DNA from: Enchytraeus crypticus
Taxonomy: Eukaryota; Annelida; Clitellata; Enchytraeida; Enchytraeidae
Assembly (NCBI GenBank): GCA_905160935.1
Contig: CAJHZI010000744.1
Location: forward strand, 464,501 to 528,500
DNA: 64,000 bases
Direction of reading: 5' to 3'
Below, one piece after another: positions 28,501-37,545 of this stretch. Position 1 is the stretch's first letter. The number at the start of each line of letters is the position of its first letter. The notes below the pieces were generated by a model. That model ran no database searches. It was given only the letters and a program-made list of their open reading frames with translations, and was not told the origin of the DNA. Made by a program: the position numbers and the translations under genes.

Positions 28501-30430
28501 GATATCAACATAGTTGATCATTTCACTAGAATGCGTGTTTACTTTTTAAAATTTACTTTTTTGTCATTGGGACTTTGTTTATATATTCTTTTTCAATACC
28601 TTGAATTAATTTCTAAATACATAATTTCTTCTGCAAAAACAGCAGACTAGATATACCAGCAACAGAATTCAGCCAGACTTACTTTAGATACTGGAACAGA
28701 CTGAGAGAAGGTCGGGAGCGTGATATCATCATGGACTCGGCTTCTCCGGCTGAAGCCGCTGCCGCACTGACCGGAGAGGTGGCCGAGGCGTACGAAAGGC
28801 TGCGCACATAGGAAGTGGATAGTCGAGAGTTAGACGCAGAAGTGCCAGCCGCGAGACCTGCTGAGGAAGACTGAAGCCGAGTCTTAACCACTTCTAGAGG
28901 GCAGGTTAACACTGCGCCGGCAGTACCTCCAGCACTACAAAAACACATACAGGCACACATACATGTACACATACATACATGTAGTGTACACATATACACA
29001 AGCATACGTACAGACATGAATCGGATTGAATCCAGAGTTGTTCATCTAATAATTATAATATTGTATATATATAACTGATATTTATTTAATATGATTTATA
29101 TTTTAATTTATTTTTTATTTATATATTATTTTCAATTATTTATAGACAATTGGAGTAGTTACTAATTTCTAATTATTTATAAACAGTGCTCAGGAATAGT
29201 TACTGTTATCTATAATTATTTACAGTAAGTGCTGTTAGAAATTTTATAGTAGAGAACATTGGTATCTTTGAAACAAATTTCTTCTGAGAATTTTTTGAAA
29301 ATTGGGACTTTTCAAAAATGGCATCGCATACAGAGCAACATTCTTGTGCACTCAGTTTACAAATATGGTCGACAGAACTTTTAATTCTACTTGATTAAGT
29401 TCTAACTTCTTGAAGTCCTCAAGGTTAATGATAGGTCAGAGCGATGGAATAGCATACCATACTAATACTAATAAGTAAGTACTAGCCGTAATCAAGAAAT
29501 CTAATAATCTGAAGTCGTAACCCAAAAGCTAAAGCTAACAGCTAATGTTAACGTCAGTTTCCTCACTCGAAAGCAATGTCAGTGACGGGCGAGCCCAGGA
29601 TTTGAACCCCGCACATACTGATTTGCGGTCGAGTGTCTTACCGACTTCGCCACTGGCTCCAGCCAAGCACCAATTAAGTATATAACCAAAAATCTGTGAA
29701 CGTTCAGCACAAGACAGTATCTAAATTAACCGGTATCTAAATACCAGTATTAATTAACCATGTGCATTGTGCACCAATTTTGAGTAGTCAAGGTCAGAAT
29801 CAAGGCCGTCCACTCCTCAGGGACAAACGGGAACTTTTACCCTGGTACTTTGAAACGAGCCGGAAAAGAGTATGGTTTATCATGCTTCGCATTTGCGGGT
29901 ACTGTCGCATGTATATTTTATTTTAACGTTTGAAAATATCGTTGCCCGATACTCAAAATGAAAAACCCTAGGTCAGAATCACAACCCTTTTCTTCACAGC
30001 ATTCAAAAAGAAGTTGAACGTCAGTCAAAAGTGCTATTTTATAGTAACTATCCCTCTATACAGTACAGGTTAGTTTATAAGCTCACTCGTCAAGCATAAA
30101 TAGAGAGAGCAACAGAACTCTACATGTTCTTTAAGTTAAGATAAAATTTGTATTAATTTTTCGTTATTAGGTGAGTTTTCAACAAAAATACTACAGAAAT
30201 CTAGGATCTGATACCAATATGCAGCAGTATATTTGCCTCAATGATAACAATTTAATTAAATATCAGCATATTCAAACCAATTTTTAATAACAAGTAAAAG
30301 TAATTAAAGCATAAATTTATTGCAAGGTCACTAGCATTATATTTATAATTTTGTTAAACGGAAAACTTCGAATAGAATAAAAATATGACACTTACGCTCC
30401 AGCAAGAAAATGAATGGCCCCCGCATCCAT
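15249..30430 (-). CDS. SLC25A36: Mitochondrial pyrimidine nucleotide carrier, SLC25A36/SLC25A33 (Rim2/PNC) type, complete, 7 exons
   Basis: Inner-membrane carrier of the SLC25 family; the PNC/Rim2 branch exchanges pyrimidine nucleotides across the mitochondrial inner membrane. Coding exons in order: 30430-30396, 28934-28683, 24289-24212, 19240-19134, 18294-18228, 16197-15923 and 15454-15249. Together they make 1020 nt, 339 aa, with all phases closing. The three carrier repeats show CPLEVVKTR (about residue 23), NPIWFIKTR (about 166) and YPHEVARTR (about 269). The tryptophan in the second motif is typical of this branch. Other landmarks are [34 protein letters not shown] and [13 protein letters not shown]. 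The first-repeat matrix loop carries a long Ser/Ala-rich insert. The C-terminus resembles SLC25A36 slightly more than SLC25A33; the gene may predate that split. Confidence 0.96.
15571..15603 (+). mobile_element. LINE-E extreme 3' end
   Basis: AACTGGGATTCAAGGGAAGA plus GATGATG only; a short 5'-truncated insertion. Confidence 0.5.
15923..16197 (-). CDS. SLC25A36: SLC25A36 coding exon 6
   Basis: Acceptor TTCTGCAG, donor CACG|GTTTGT. Encodes [38 protein letters not shown] and, after an acidic DDDDE stretch, [14 protein letters not shown] at the head of repeat 3. Confidence 0.95.
16247..16312 (-). mobile_element. LINE-E 3' end
   Basis: Antisense ATCATCAACATTATCTTCCC followed by TTAAATCCCAGTTTAACC; truncated copy. 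Confidence 0.5.
16440..16705 (+). repeat. Repeat family C copy
   Basis: Shares CGGCAGGTT, GCTCCATAAAGAGCACTCC, TTCTTGCTCAGTCGCCTCTTA and CAACATCGGGG with the copy at 62405. Confidence 0.55.
16723..16790 (-). mobile_element. LINE-E 3' end
   Basis: Antisense CATCTTCTTCCCTTGAATCC and CAGTTTAACTAGAGTCGGAA; truncated copy. Confidence 0.5.
16905..17100 (+). mobile_element. LINE-F (RTE-like) ORF2 C-terminus
   Basis: Reads [18 protein letters not shown] and DDLKTHP, then after a stop [15 protein letters not shown], the conserved end of RTE-like ORF2 (RGRPRxGMLDDLK). The shared 3' end ATCTGCCAGTAGGCAGTGCA follows. Confidence 0.7.
17188..17315 (+). repeat. SINE-A copy
   Basis: Sense. ACTGGCTGCAGCCAGTGACC head, B box GAGTTCAAATCCTGGG, and CGCTTTCGAAG. 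Confidence 0.75.
18228..18294 (-). CDS. SLC25A36: SLC25A36 coding exon 5 (67 nt)
   Basis: Acceptor TTGCAG, donor CCAAAG|GTAATT. Encodes [20 protein letters not shown], the second carrier signature. Identified by the signature and by exact phase agreement with both neighbours. Confidence 0.94.
18339..18392 (-). repeat. SINE-A head fragment
   Basis: Antisense GATATCTTACCGACATCACC and ACGGGCTCCAG. Confidence 0.4.
19134..19240 (-). CDS. SLC25A36: SLC25A36 coding exon 4
   Basis: Acceptor ATTTTGCAG, donor TCAGCAG|GTTTTC. Encodes [20 protein letters not shown] through HIFAAASAG, at the start of repeat 2. Confidence 0.94.
19325..19500 (-). mobile_element. LINE-E ORF2 C-terminus
   Basis: The minus strand reads [19 protein letters not shown], a TGA where other copies have Trp, then [12 protein letters not shown] and a stop, with GATGAT tail. 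The GRPQxxWDxxIKKDMK motif is a LINE C-terminal hallmark. Confidence 0.7.
20179..20240 (+). repeat. CA/TA microsatellite
   Basis: CA repeat changing to TA. Confidence 0.95.
20658..20695 (+). promoter_or_regulatory. E2F/ETS-like promoter motifs ahead of the candidate micro-gene
   Basis: GGCGGGAA at 20658-20665 matches the E2F consensus. CGGAAAGTGGAAGT follows at about 20688 and resembles ETS-type sites. No transcript evidence is available. Confidence 0.25.
20710..20971 (+). CDS. Candidate 62-aa two-exon micro-gene nested in SLC25A36 intron 3 (function unknown)
   Basis: I do not recognise this protein. Exon 1 (20710-20867) starts [20 protein letters not shown] and continues with a charged, leucine-rich stretch containing [20 protein letters not shown]. 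It ends exactly at a strong donor, GAAAG|GTAAGAAG. A 73-base intron (20868-20940) with a T-rich end and CCACAG acceptor leads in phase to 20941-20971, which adds nine codons and TAG. An AATAAA at 20960-20965 overlaps the end of the frame. An in-frame TAG precedes the ATG. A GGCGGGAA motif, like an E2F site, lies about 45 bases upstream, next to CGGAAAGTGGAAGT. A frame of this length can arise by chance in AT-rich DNA. The balanced composition, donor and upstream motifs are why I list it. Confidence 0.33.
21411..21540 (-). repeat. SINE-A copy
   Basis: Antisense. CCAGGATTTGAACCCCGCAT B box and GCCACTGGCTCCAGCC head. Confidence 0.75.
22522..22655 (-). repeat. SINE-A copy
   Basis: Antisense. GCAGAATTTGAACCCCGTAC B box and GCCACTGGCTGCAGCCAG head. 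Confidence 0.75.
23306..23596 (+). repeat. 19-bp self-complementary minisatellite, about 15 copies
   Basis: Units alternate between ACTGAACGAGATTCAGTGA and ACTGAACGAGAATCAGTGC. In the first type CACTGAA and TTCAGTG are reverse complements, so units can fold into hairpins or pair with each other. Confidence 0.93.
24212..24289 (-). CDS. SLC25A36: SLC25A36 coding exon 3
   Basis: Acceptor TGTTGCAG, donor TTCAAG|GTATTG. Encodes the end of repeat 1, including [20 protein letters not shown]. Too short to stand out as a long reading frame; found by family match and phase. Confidence 0.95.
24893..25070 (+). repeat. SINE-B copy, degenerate
   Basis: Retains ACATCTCAGACATTCATT, AAACTGCCTAATGGTTAAGC and TTAAAGTGATAGATATCATT of the family body. 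Confidence 0.5.
26138..26396 (-). mobile_element. LINE-E ORF2 C-terminus, longest copy
   Basis: The minus strand reads [20 protein letters not shown], then a GRP-like CRP motif with an in-frame [16 protein letters not shown] and [10 protein letters not shown], ending in a GATGATGAT tail. LRWYGH is typical of LINE C-termini. Confidence 0.75.
28312..28543 (+). repeat. SINE-B copy (tRNA-derived)
   Basis: A-box-like TAGCATAGGGGTAATGTCAT, a weak B box at TTGGTTTGAATCTCAG, then the body with TGAGAGTAAAATCTCAGAAA and ATGGTCTAAATTGCCTAACG, ending near AATGCGTGTTTAC and a T run. Confidence 0.7.
28683..28934 (-). CDS. SLC25A36: SLC25A36 coding exon 2
   Basis: Acceptor TTTTTGTAG, donor CTAAA|GTAAGT. 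Encodes [20 protein letters not shown] followed by a Ser/Ala-rich loop of about 50 residues, longer than in vertebrate relatives, ending LFQYLK. Confidence 0.95.
28935..30395 (-). other. SLC25A36 intron 1
   Basis: Contains a SINE-A copy (29526-29665). Otherwise AT-rich sequence without a recognisable exon. Confidence 0.7.
29526..29665 (-). repeat. SINE-A copy, near full length
   Basis: Antisense. AGCCCAGGATTTGAACCCCG and GCCACTGGCTCCAGCC. The tail is AAAGCTAAAGCTAACAGC. Confidence 0.78.
30396..30430 (-). CDS. SLC25A36: SLC25A36 coding exon 1
   Basis: Encodes [12 protein letters not shown] with donor GGAGC|GTAAGTG. It is short, as in vertebrate SLC25A36, whose first exon also stops just after the LFAG motif. 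The ATG sits in the context TTATCATGG. Confidence 0.88.
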
Positions 30431-32979
30431 GATAACAGAGACAAAATCCTTTTTAGAAGTCAAATCACATGTGCTTATTGATTCTATTTATACTGAAATA
30501 GTAGTGATGTAATATCGTGTTACCTCCAATGTTTGGCAATTTATAACGTTTAAACAATTTTCAGTCACTCTTTTTATAACTCTACATCTGTTTCAGCTGC
30601 CTAAATACAAACAAAATAGTATTGACAATACATAAAGACAATAAGCTCAGAGCAAATACGTATTAATTACAATACATAAAGTGGCACTTACTTGCACTAC
30701 ATTGCGCCATAAATAAAACACACACACAGAGTGATATAAACACGCATACATGGCGATACAGGCAGAGCAACATAACAACATACTAGGCCATCCAAGCAGA
30801 GCAGGCTGTAGTGTTTTGAATTAGAAACTAGTCTGGCGGCGTTGAGATACCATTTGTGTTATTTTAGCGATTTGCGTGATGGAAATTTTGTGGCTGAGTC
30901 ATCGCAATTTTAAGAGACTAATCTTGTAAATGTCTACTCCTTTATTGATCTGAAAAGTCATCTTAATTTAAATGATAGAATAGCTTTGTGCTTTGAGCCT
31001 CTGGACACGTTTTGAAATATTAAATTAACTATTCAAGGATGCATGAAATATATGTTAGATATCCACAAGAACTGATTCTAGAATTAAATCTTTACAATCA
31101 CTTCAACAGTGAATGATTAATATGATAAGCGCCTAATTGTCATCAGTTGCAACGTGGGATGCAGAAGTGATAGATAGGGTCAATTAAGCACAAAATGTAT
31201 GTAATTTTATTTGGAACGCCTTCTTGCTAACAAGGTGTTCCAGATAACCATCAACTTATTTCTACGTTAGGATATAATATTATTTTAACCAAGAAAACAT
31301 TTAGGCCCACAATTATAAAAAAATTCACTCATAGATTAATATATATATAATATATATATATATATAATATTATATTATATATAATTATCAATAAAGAAAA
31401 TTGCAAGTTAATTTATAGACTCTACTTCGAAAATCTCGAATGGTGCTCATTCGAAACACTTAAACAACATTGTTAGTGAAAGATTTTATCTCCAGTTCTA
31501 TAGTTATTTGTTAAATTTAACCAAATGTTACAATCAACTTTACAAGGCCTAAATTCTTTAAGAATCTTAACTACATCTATAGGATTTCCCATAACTCGTC
31601 TCTCCTTTAGAGATCCAATCTAATCTATATTAAACAAATTCCACTATATTTTAGGCGATTTTTTGGTATCATAATTTCTTACAATCCGTCGACAATCTTA
31701 TCACTCTAGCCTGCCTGAGTCTACTCCAGTTAATCTACATCCTTTTTAAGATAGCGATAATAACTTGAACAAAATACATTTGTCTAACCAACGCCTTACT
31801 CAATTATGGTAATTCAACCATTACATGATTTATATCTTATCTTTTGCTATTCATATTTTTTTAAATATTATCTAATATTATTTAATATTATCTATCTAAC
31901 AGTATTGGCGCCATTAGCTACTTAATTTACATATATCCTAAATTTTAATGAATTATCTGCTAGACAAATGCATCTAAATCTGTTTCAGTACTGGTAGCCT
32001 TGAGTATAATTGTGCGGTTCAGCATTTCAACTATTGTTGCCTAAGTGCAATGTTTCATTTCTTATCTAGGCCCTCCTTGTCGAGACTGTCGAATACATAA
32101 AAGGGACGCACTTTAATAGAAAGTTAACTATAGAGTTTTAACCTTCTACGACTAACTTCTTTTTCCATCATTCTAGGACTTGCTAATAAGCGATTAATAG
32201 CCGCCATGGTTGACTTCTACTTTCAAACCGCCATCCCAGATAAAAAACGATTATCAATGGATGGTAACGCTGTTGATGCACAACTCTCCTAGGCCAATGG
32301 CTTCAGAACACTAGACCTACGAGGCCTAGGAGCTCTGGCTGAATTGTGCAGGTTGTATTACACTGTGGAATGTGCTCAAAATGAAATATTTTGATTTATA
32401 CGAAATTTTCAGCAATAGTCAAGAGCACAATTAAACATAATTCATATCTCTCAAACTAGACCAAAGATTTTTTTGCACTTCTAATTATAGTATAAAATTG
32501 CAATGATAATTCTAAGTATGCATTGGCTACGCAAGTACTTCATAGAGACATACTTGGTCTTAGCCTAAATAAGCGATGTCCGACTGAAGTAATGAGGTAA
32601 TATTTATTCTGACCATTTGCAGATTGTAAATACAAACAATTACTTTAATCCGCTAGTACTAGCGGCTAGTTTGGTAGTCCAATTTTTCCATGGTAAAATT
32701 TGCTATCAGCCAGGAGTCGTTTACTGGAACACTCTAAGAGCACGTGCCTACACAAATCCTATTGGCTGTTCTCAATATACGGGAAATCTTGATTGGCAGA
32801 TGGTTTGTGCTAAATTTTGCCAAAGGTCACAGTATTATGTGGACCTTGAAGAACTCCAAAAAATTGGGAGTTCCCAATCCGTGTGTCGCGGAACGTTTAG
32901 TTTCTAATGGATCGCAATGTTTAGAGTCCATTTCCTCAATGAATTGAAATATAAAGAAGACCCCTACAGCACAAATCAC

Positions 32980-34430
32980 TAGAGATGGGAATCGAACCGA
33001 ACCCGAACCGAACCCTAAAATCTAGAATTTTGACCGAACCGAACCCGAACCCAGACCCGGCCGAACCCGAACCCAGACTCAGGCTGAACCCGAACCGAAT
33101 CCGAACCCAGACTTCGTCCGAACTGAACTGAACCAAACTCTTGTAGTTCCTTTCTTCTTCACCAGCCATTATATAAAACATTAAATAAAGATAGTAAGAA
33201 CAATACAAATATACATGTATATTAGTTTTTGCATTTACATGTCTTACAGTATCTAACAGCATATATTCAGGTAAGGCTGGTTCCGATACAAATTTTAAAA
33301 TGGTAGCGGTACAAAGGAATGGTAGCGGGAAGCGAATGGATAGTCTGAATGAGACGGCATTGAAATATGTAATGCAGTTTAATGTCAGAGACAAAAGTGA
33401 TGGGAGTATTCCATAAAAATCCGACAATGCTTGACTCAATCTAGGTGGATTTGTTCTTGTTAAATTCAAATTATGATTTTTTTCTAATTTTAGTGTGCTA
33501 CCTTAATATTTTTTGCAGCCAGATTTACAAATACATGTAACTATATATGACATTCTATAAGTGTTAGGACTATCTGGAGTAATTAATTTTGCACCATAAC
33601 AATTCAATAATTTAATAAATATTTTCGTAACTTCATAATTAATCTGAGAGTTTCAAATTTGAAACCCTAAGGTAAATTATGAAGCTTATTACTTGTCAGT
33701 TGATAGCAAACGGTGTATATTATGATCATTTTTCTATGGAAGTACATGTGTTTACCAAATCATCTTTATTTGACCTTTTATGCTACTAAATTGCACTTTG
33801 TCTCTGAAATATTTGATAAAATTTTAGCCAAGACATTTCCACTTAATTATAAACGTATCTAATATATAGGCCTATAGTGACAAAAAAAATTTAAAAATTG
33901 ATGAAGCATTCTATTTGCTTGTTATAATCAAGGAGAATATTTCAGATACAATAATAAAGCCAAATATCTATATTATGAACATTTGTTGGTCAACTTACAA
34001 TATTTTAAGAAATTTCCAGGAATAAATACCACTTCTCTCCTTTTTTCATTGTCATATTTTTACCCAGGTGAAAAAATGTGGCAGCTATTATGACTTAATG
34101 AATATTTAAGCATATTTACCATAAACCATTTTAAACATGTTTGTCATAACCATGATTATTATAAGTAAAGTTAAACAATTGCAACATTATCCAAACCATA
34201 TCATTTCGAAATCAAATCGAACTCTTGCGAGTTGGAAAGCAAGCCGAACCCGAACCGAACCCGAACCCTTGTTAGAACCGAACCCGAACCGAACCGAACT
34301 TTCATTTTCAGCGAACTGAACCGAACCGAACTCTCAAATTGTCAACTGCTAACCGAACCGAACCGAACTTTCATTTTCAAGGAACCGAACAGAACCCGAA
34401 CTCTGCAAATTCATAAAATTCCCATCTCTA
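32980..34430. mobile_element. Non-autonomous hAT transposon, 1451 bp
   Basis: Perfect 13-bp terminal inverted repeats (TAGAGATGGGAAT at the left, ATTCCCATCTCTA at the right) are flanked by an exact 8-bp direct repeat, CAAATCAC, at 32972-32979 and 34431-34438. An 8-bp target duplication and a TAGAGATG-type terminus are hallmarks of the hAT superfamily. Both ends inside the inverted repeats carry GAACC/GAACCG hexamer-like direct repeats (32992-33130 and 34246-34405), the sort of subterminal repeats hAT transposases bind. No transposase frame is visible in between. The insertion target resembles a family-G repeat. Confidence 0.87.
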
Positions 34431-34739
34431 CAAATCACATCCAACCTGGATTAACGTAACAGTGGCCATACATGATCAGTTTTGCCATCAAACTTATCTG
34501 TTCAGATACCTGAACAGATATATTTGATCGTGTGTTAAATATGATAAATAAGTGTGTCTCGACAAAAGCTGATGTTTGAAAAGAAATTTGGCAAACACTG
34601 CTGACTCCGTGGTTCTTTCTATTATAATGATTATAATGGCTCTGAGTCTGTGGCCAATAAAGATAAAATTCCTCTATGACAAAAATCTGTTTACGACAGG
34701 ACATGACGATGGGCTGTGTCGAAACAATGATCTTATCCA

Positions 34740-34787
34740 GGGGGCGTCCATCCCCTCTAGAGCAACGACACAGGCACGGACGCCCCC
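34740..34787. repeat. GC-rich inverted repeat, possible transposon terminus
   Basis: GGGGGCGTCC at 34740-34749 and GGACGCCCCC at 34778-34787 form 10-bp arms in otherwise AT-rich DNA; could be a collapsed DNA transposon. Confidence 0.45.
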
Positions 34788-35234
34788 CTCCCGCCTAATT
34801 CACGATGCGTAATCACTTTCTCCATCTTTTTAAAGCTAGCTTAGTATACTGTACTACTTCATCCGTATTTTTCAACTAAACAACTTGCGTCTTTGATAAT
34901 TTAATTTAGCATCTTGTAGACGACCCTGGTTTATCACTGCACGAGTTTTACTCTATGGCTAATATTGGCTATCCTCTGTGGCAAGCAATGACCCGTGAAC
35001 TGATTACTTTAGAGTTTTCTAAACTAAAAGTTTAACTAGTAACTAGACCTATACAATCCATACTATGTATACATGTGTAACACTTAGGCTACAGTGAGAG
35101 TTTAGAACAATTAAAAAAAGCTAATTAATTTCAGCATTTTTAGTTTGAAATGGAAACTAGTTATCTGAGCATTTTTAGTTATAGTAATAGGCCTAGTTGA
35201 CAAAAAGATCAAATGCTTCTTCTAGTTAGCAGTT

Positions 35235-35236
<2 letters not shown>

Positions 35237-35298
<62 letters not shown>

Positions 35299-35301
35299 GT
35301 C

Positions 35302-35350
<49 letters not shown>

Positions 35351-35490
35351 GTGCACTGCCTACTGGCAGGTGCATGGTATATAACGCCTCCATTCTTCTC
35401 TGTCTTCCTCTTTCCTCTTCATTTCCATATAAGAGTCGTTCTTTAAATCGTGTAACATACCTAATCGCGGCCTGCTAGAGGAGTTTAACT
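35237..35490 (-). mobile_element. LINE-F 3' end with long GA (CT) tail
   Basis: On the minus strand RPRLGMLHDLKNDSYMEM and REEWRRYIPCTCQ lead into CTGCCAGTAGGCAGTGCACT and then about 110 bases of AG repeats (CT on the plus strand, 35237-35348). The microsatellite is therefore the tail of a LINE insertion. Confidence 0.72.
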
Positions 35491-36138
35491 CAGTTAGGCT
35501 AACCCTTTTAATTTTAAGAAAAGCCAATCACTGCTGCTTTTTCTTAATTGAAAATAAATGTATAGGGCCTACTCAACAAATTATTATTCACAATTTATTC
35601 TAAATTCATTATTAGCCAGAATATAAATTGGCTACAATGTTAATGGTCTTCAAGCCTGAGATCAGCCGCGTTGCCATGCTCTTGTGATTGTTTTGAGATG
35701 TTTAAGCAACCCAATTTCTGAAAAGTGACACAAGCAAATCTTTTAAATCCGGCCACTTTTTAATAGGTATGCTAGTCTGTCATTGTTCGTTTCCTGCAAG
35801 TGATATGCACCTAGTAGTTGCACGTATATGACAGTAGTCATATAGGCTAGGATGGTCTAATGTTTGTAAGAATGAGTCAGATAGGTTTTTACAAGAAAAA
35901 ACCTCTATCAGTGCTAATACCGATGTTGATAACCATCATAATTTTTCCATAACCCCTATAGATATGGGATGGGATCTAGCTTAGACACTCCCCGAGATAG
36001 TTAATGGCCCAAATTTCATAACCCAACTCATAAGAGCACTGACCAGGCCAACTTTAAATCCAACCCAGCCAGCCCACCGAAAGTGCAGCCAAACTCAATC
36101 AAACCAAACCCTATTAACCGTGCATGAGAAGTAATCAG

Positions 36139-36190
36139 CATCATATTCTTCCCATTAAATCCAGTTTTAGCTATGGTCAGAATACGATAT
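36139..36190 (-). mobile_element. LINE-E 3' end
   Basis: Antisense ATCAGCATCATATTCTTCCC with TTAAATCCAGTTTTAGC; truncated copy upstream of SHB. Confidence 0.45.
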
Positions 36191-36951
36191 ATATATAGAC
36201 AACCATTCATCTCTGTGGAGTTAGGAACTTTCCCATTTGTCTTAGAAGAGAGTTGTTGCTATTTTGAAGGTCTATTAGACCTCCATTCCCCTAATACGTA
36301 TACATACCCTTAATCATTGGACTGAATTCTTTGATTTTGGATTGCATCGTTTATTAGACCCCGCACGCCATTCGTTGGCTAGATTAGTCTTTATTGTGCT
36401 TATTATAATGTTGTTGTGGACTGTTGATAGGTTTCACACTTTGAGGAAAGAATTACTAAATTAAACTTGAATAAAAGATATTTTGTAATTTTTGTTGTTG
36501 TTGCTTTAAAATTGCATCGCAGGTAAAGGAAAACCGAGTTGTGAGCATGACATATTTTCAATGTCTATGATGATTGAACAACAAAAACATAAAATATATA
36601 AAATTATTTGGAAAAATCAGAAATTATGAAATCTTATAAGAGTTTTGTGGATATATTTTTGTTTGAGTTTATTTATAAACTGATGAATGGACAAACATCT
36701 TGATTTACCGAGTCCCACGTTCTTTTAGCTCATAATGTAAGTTGTTGACGTTTAAGACGTTCTAGTCTAGTTTTGCCTATCCGGCATGTCGCGATCGCTA
36801 CCAACAACTTTTCGGTAGTCTACTAATAAAATATTTTCTTGCTGATCTAGAATTTTAATTTAATCCGTTGGCATTCAAGGGGATATAGAGTAAGCACTTC
36901 TTAAAACAAAAAGCCCATCGAGAAGTAATAAGTTATACTGATAGCGAAACC

Positions 36952-37482
36952 ATGGCCAAACTTTTCAAACATTTTGGTATAGGAGGCGGTGTAAAGAAGT
37001 CAGGCCAAGATAGTCAAGATCCACTTCAGTGTAAGGCGGCTGCAGGAGTCTGCTGTGCACACGATTTTTCACACGGAAGCTCTCATAAGCGAAGTAGCGT
37101 GCTAGTAACAGCACATTCACCTCCTGATCACCACAAATCGACAGCGGGCAGATCCAGCGCTGGTTGTGTTTCAAGCACCGATCTCGATATTCGTCGGCAT
37201 TCAGATGCTTCCAATATAAACAGTCTGAGACGTACGAAAACAGCATATTCTGACTGGTCACCATTGCATGTTTCTGGACGAGGAAAGGATTCAAGGGGGT
37301 TCAGTGTTAGTGGTATGGGATCTAAGCGCTATAGAGGCGGTGATGATCCTCGATTTGCTGGAAAATCTAGTGGCTGTTCGACTAGATACTGTCAGAGATG
37401 TGAAGAAAGCAGAAATATTCCAGAACGAGCCTCGTCGGTTACCTCGTTGACATTGCCAAAGCATGGGACCAGTGTAGCTGAA
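36952..37482 (+). CDS. SHB: SHB coding exon 1
   Basis: 177 codons ending VAE, phase 0, donor GAA|GTAAGT. Mostly low-conservation Ser/His/Arg-rich sequence after the conserved MAKLFKHF start. Contains YSDW, a possible tyrosine site. Confidence 0.9.
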
Positions 37483-37509
37483 GTAAGTAAAATTATGTGT
37501 TTGTTGCCA

Positions 37510-37545
<36 letters not shown>

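Larger units (their letters stand above)
24290..28682 (-). other. SLC25A36 intron 2
   Basis: Contains degenerate and good SINE-B copies (24893-25070, 28312-28543), a GA microsatellite (25552-25591) and a LINE-E C-terminal fragment (26138-26396). The rest is AT-rich with no gene seen. Confidence 0.7.
30431..36951. other. Divergent intergenic region between SLC25A36 and SHB
   Basis: The two genes are transcribed away from each other, so both promoters should lie here. I cannot place a transcription start. It contains a TA array (31340-31390), the hAT element (32980-34430), a GC-rich inverted repeat (34740-34787) and an antisense LINE-F 3' end with its CT tract (35237-35490), plus a LINE-E tail (36139-36190). 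Confidence 0.6.

Noticed and set aside
32936..33469. 177-aa minus-strand frame with a Gly/Phe/Ser-rich end
   Set aside because: The Gly/Phe part is the hAT GAACC subterminal repeat read in antisense, the rest has no family resemblance, and the frame crosses the transposon boundary.
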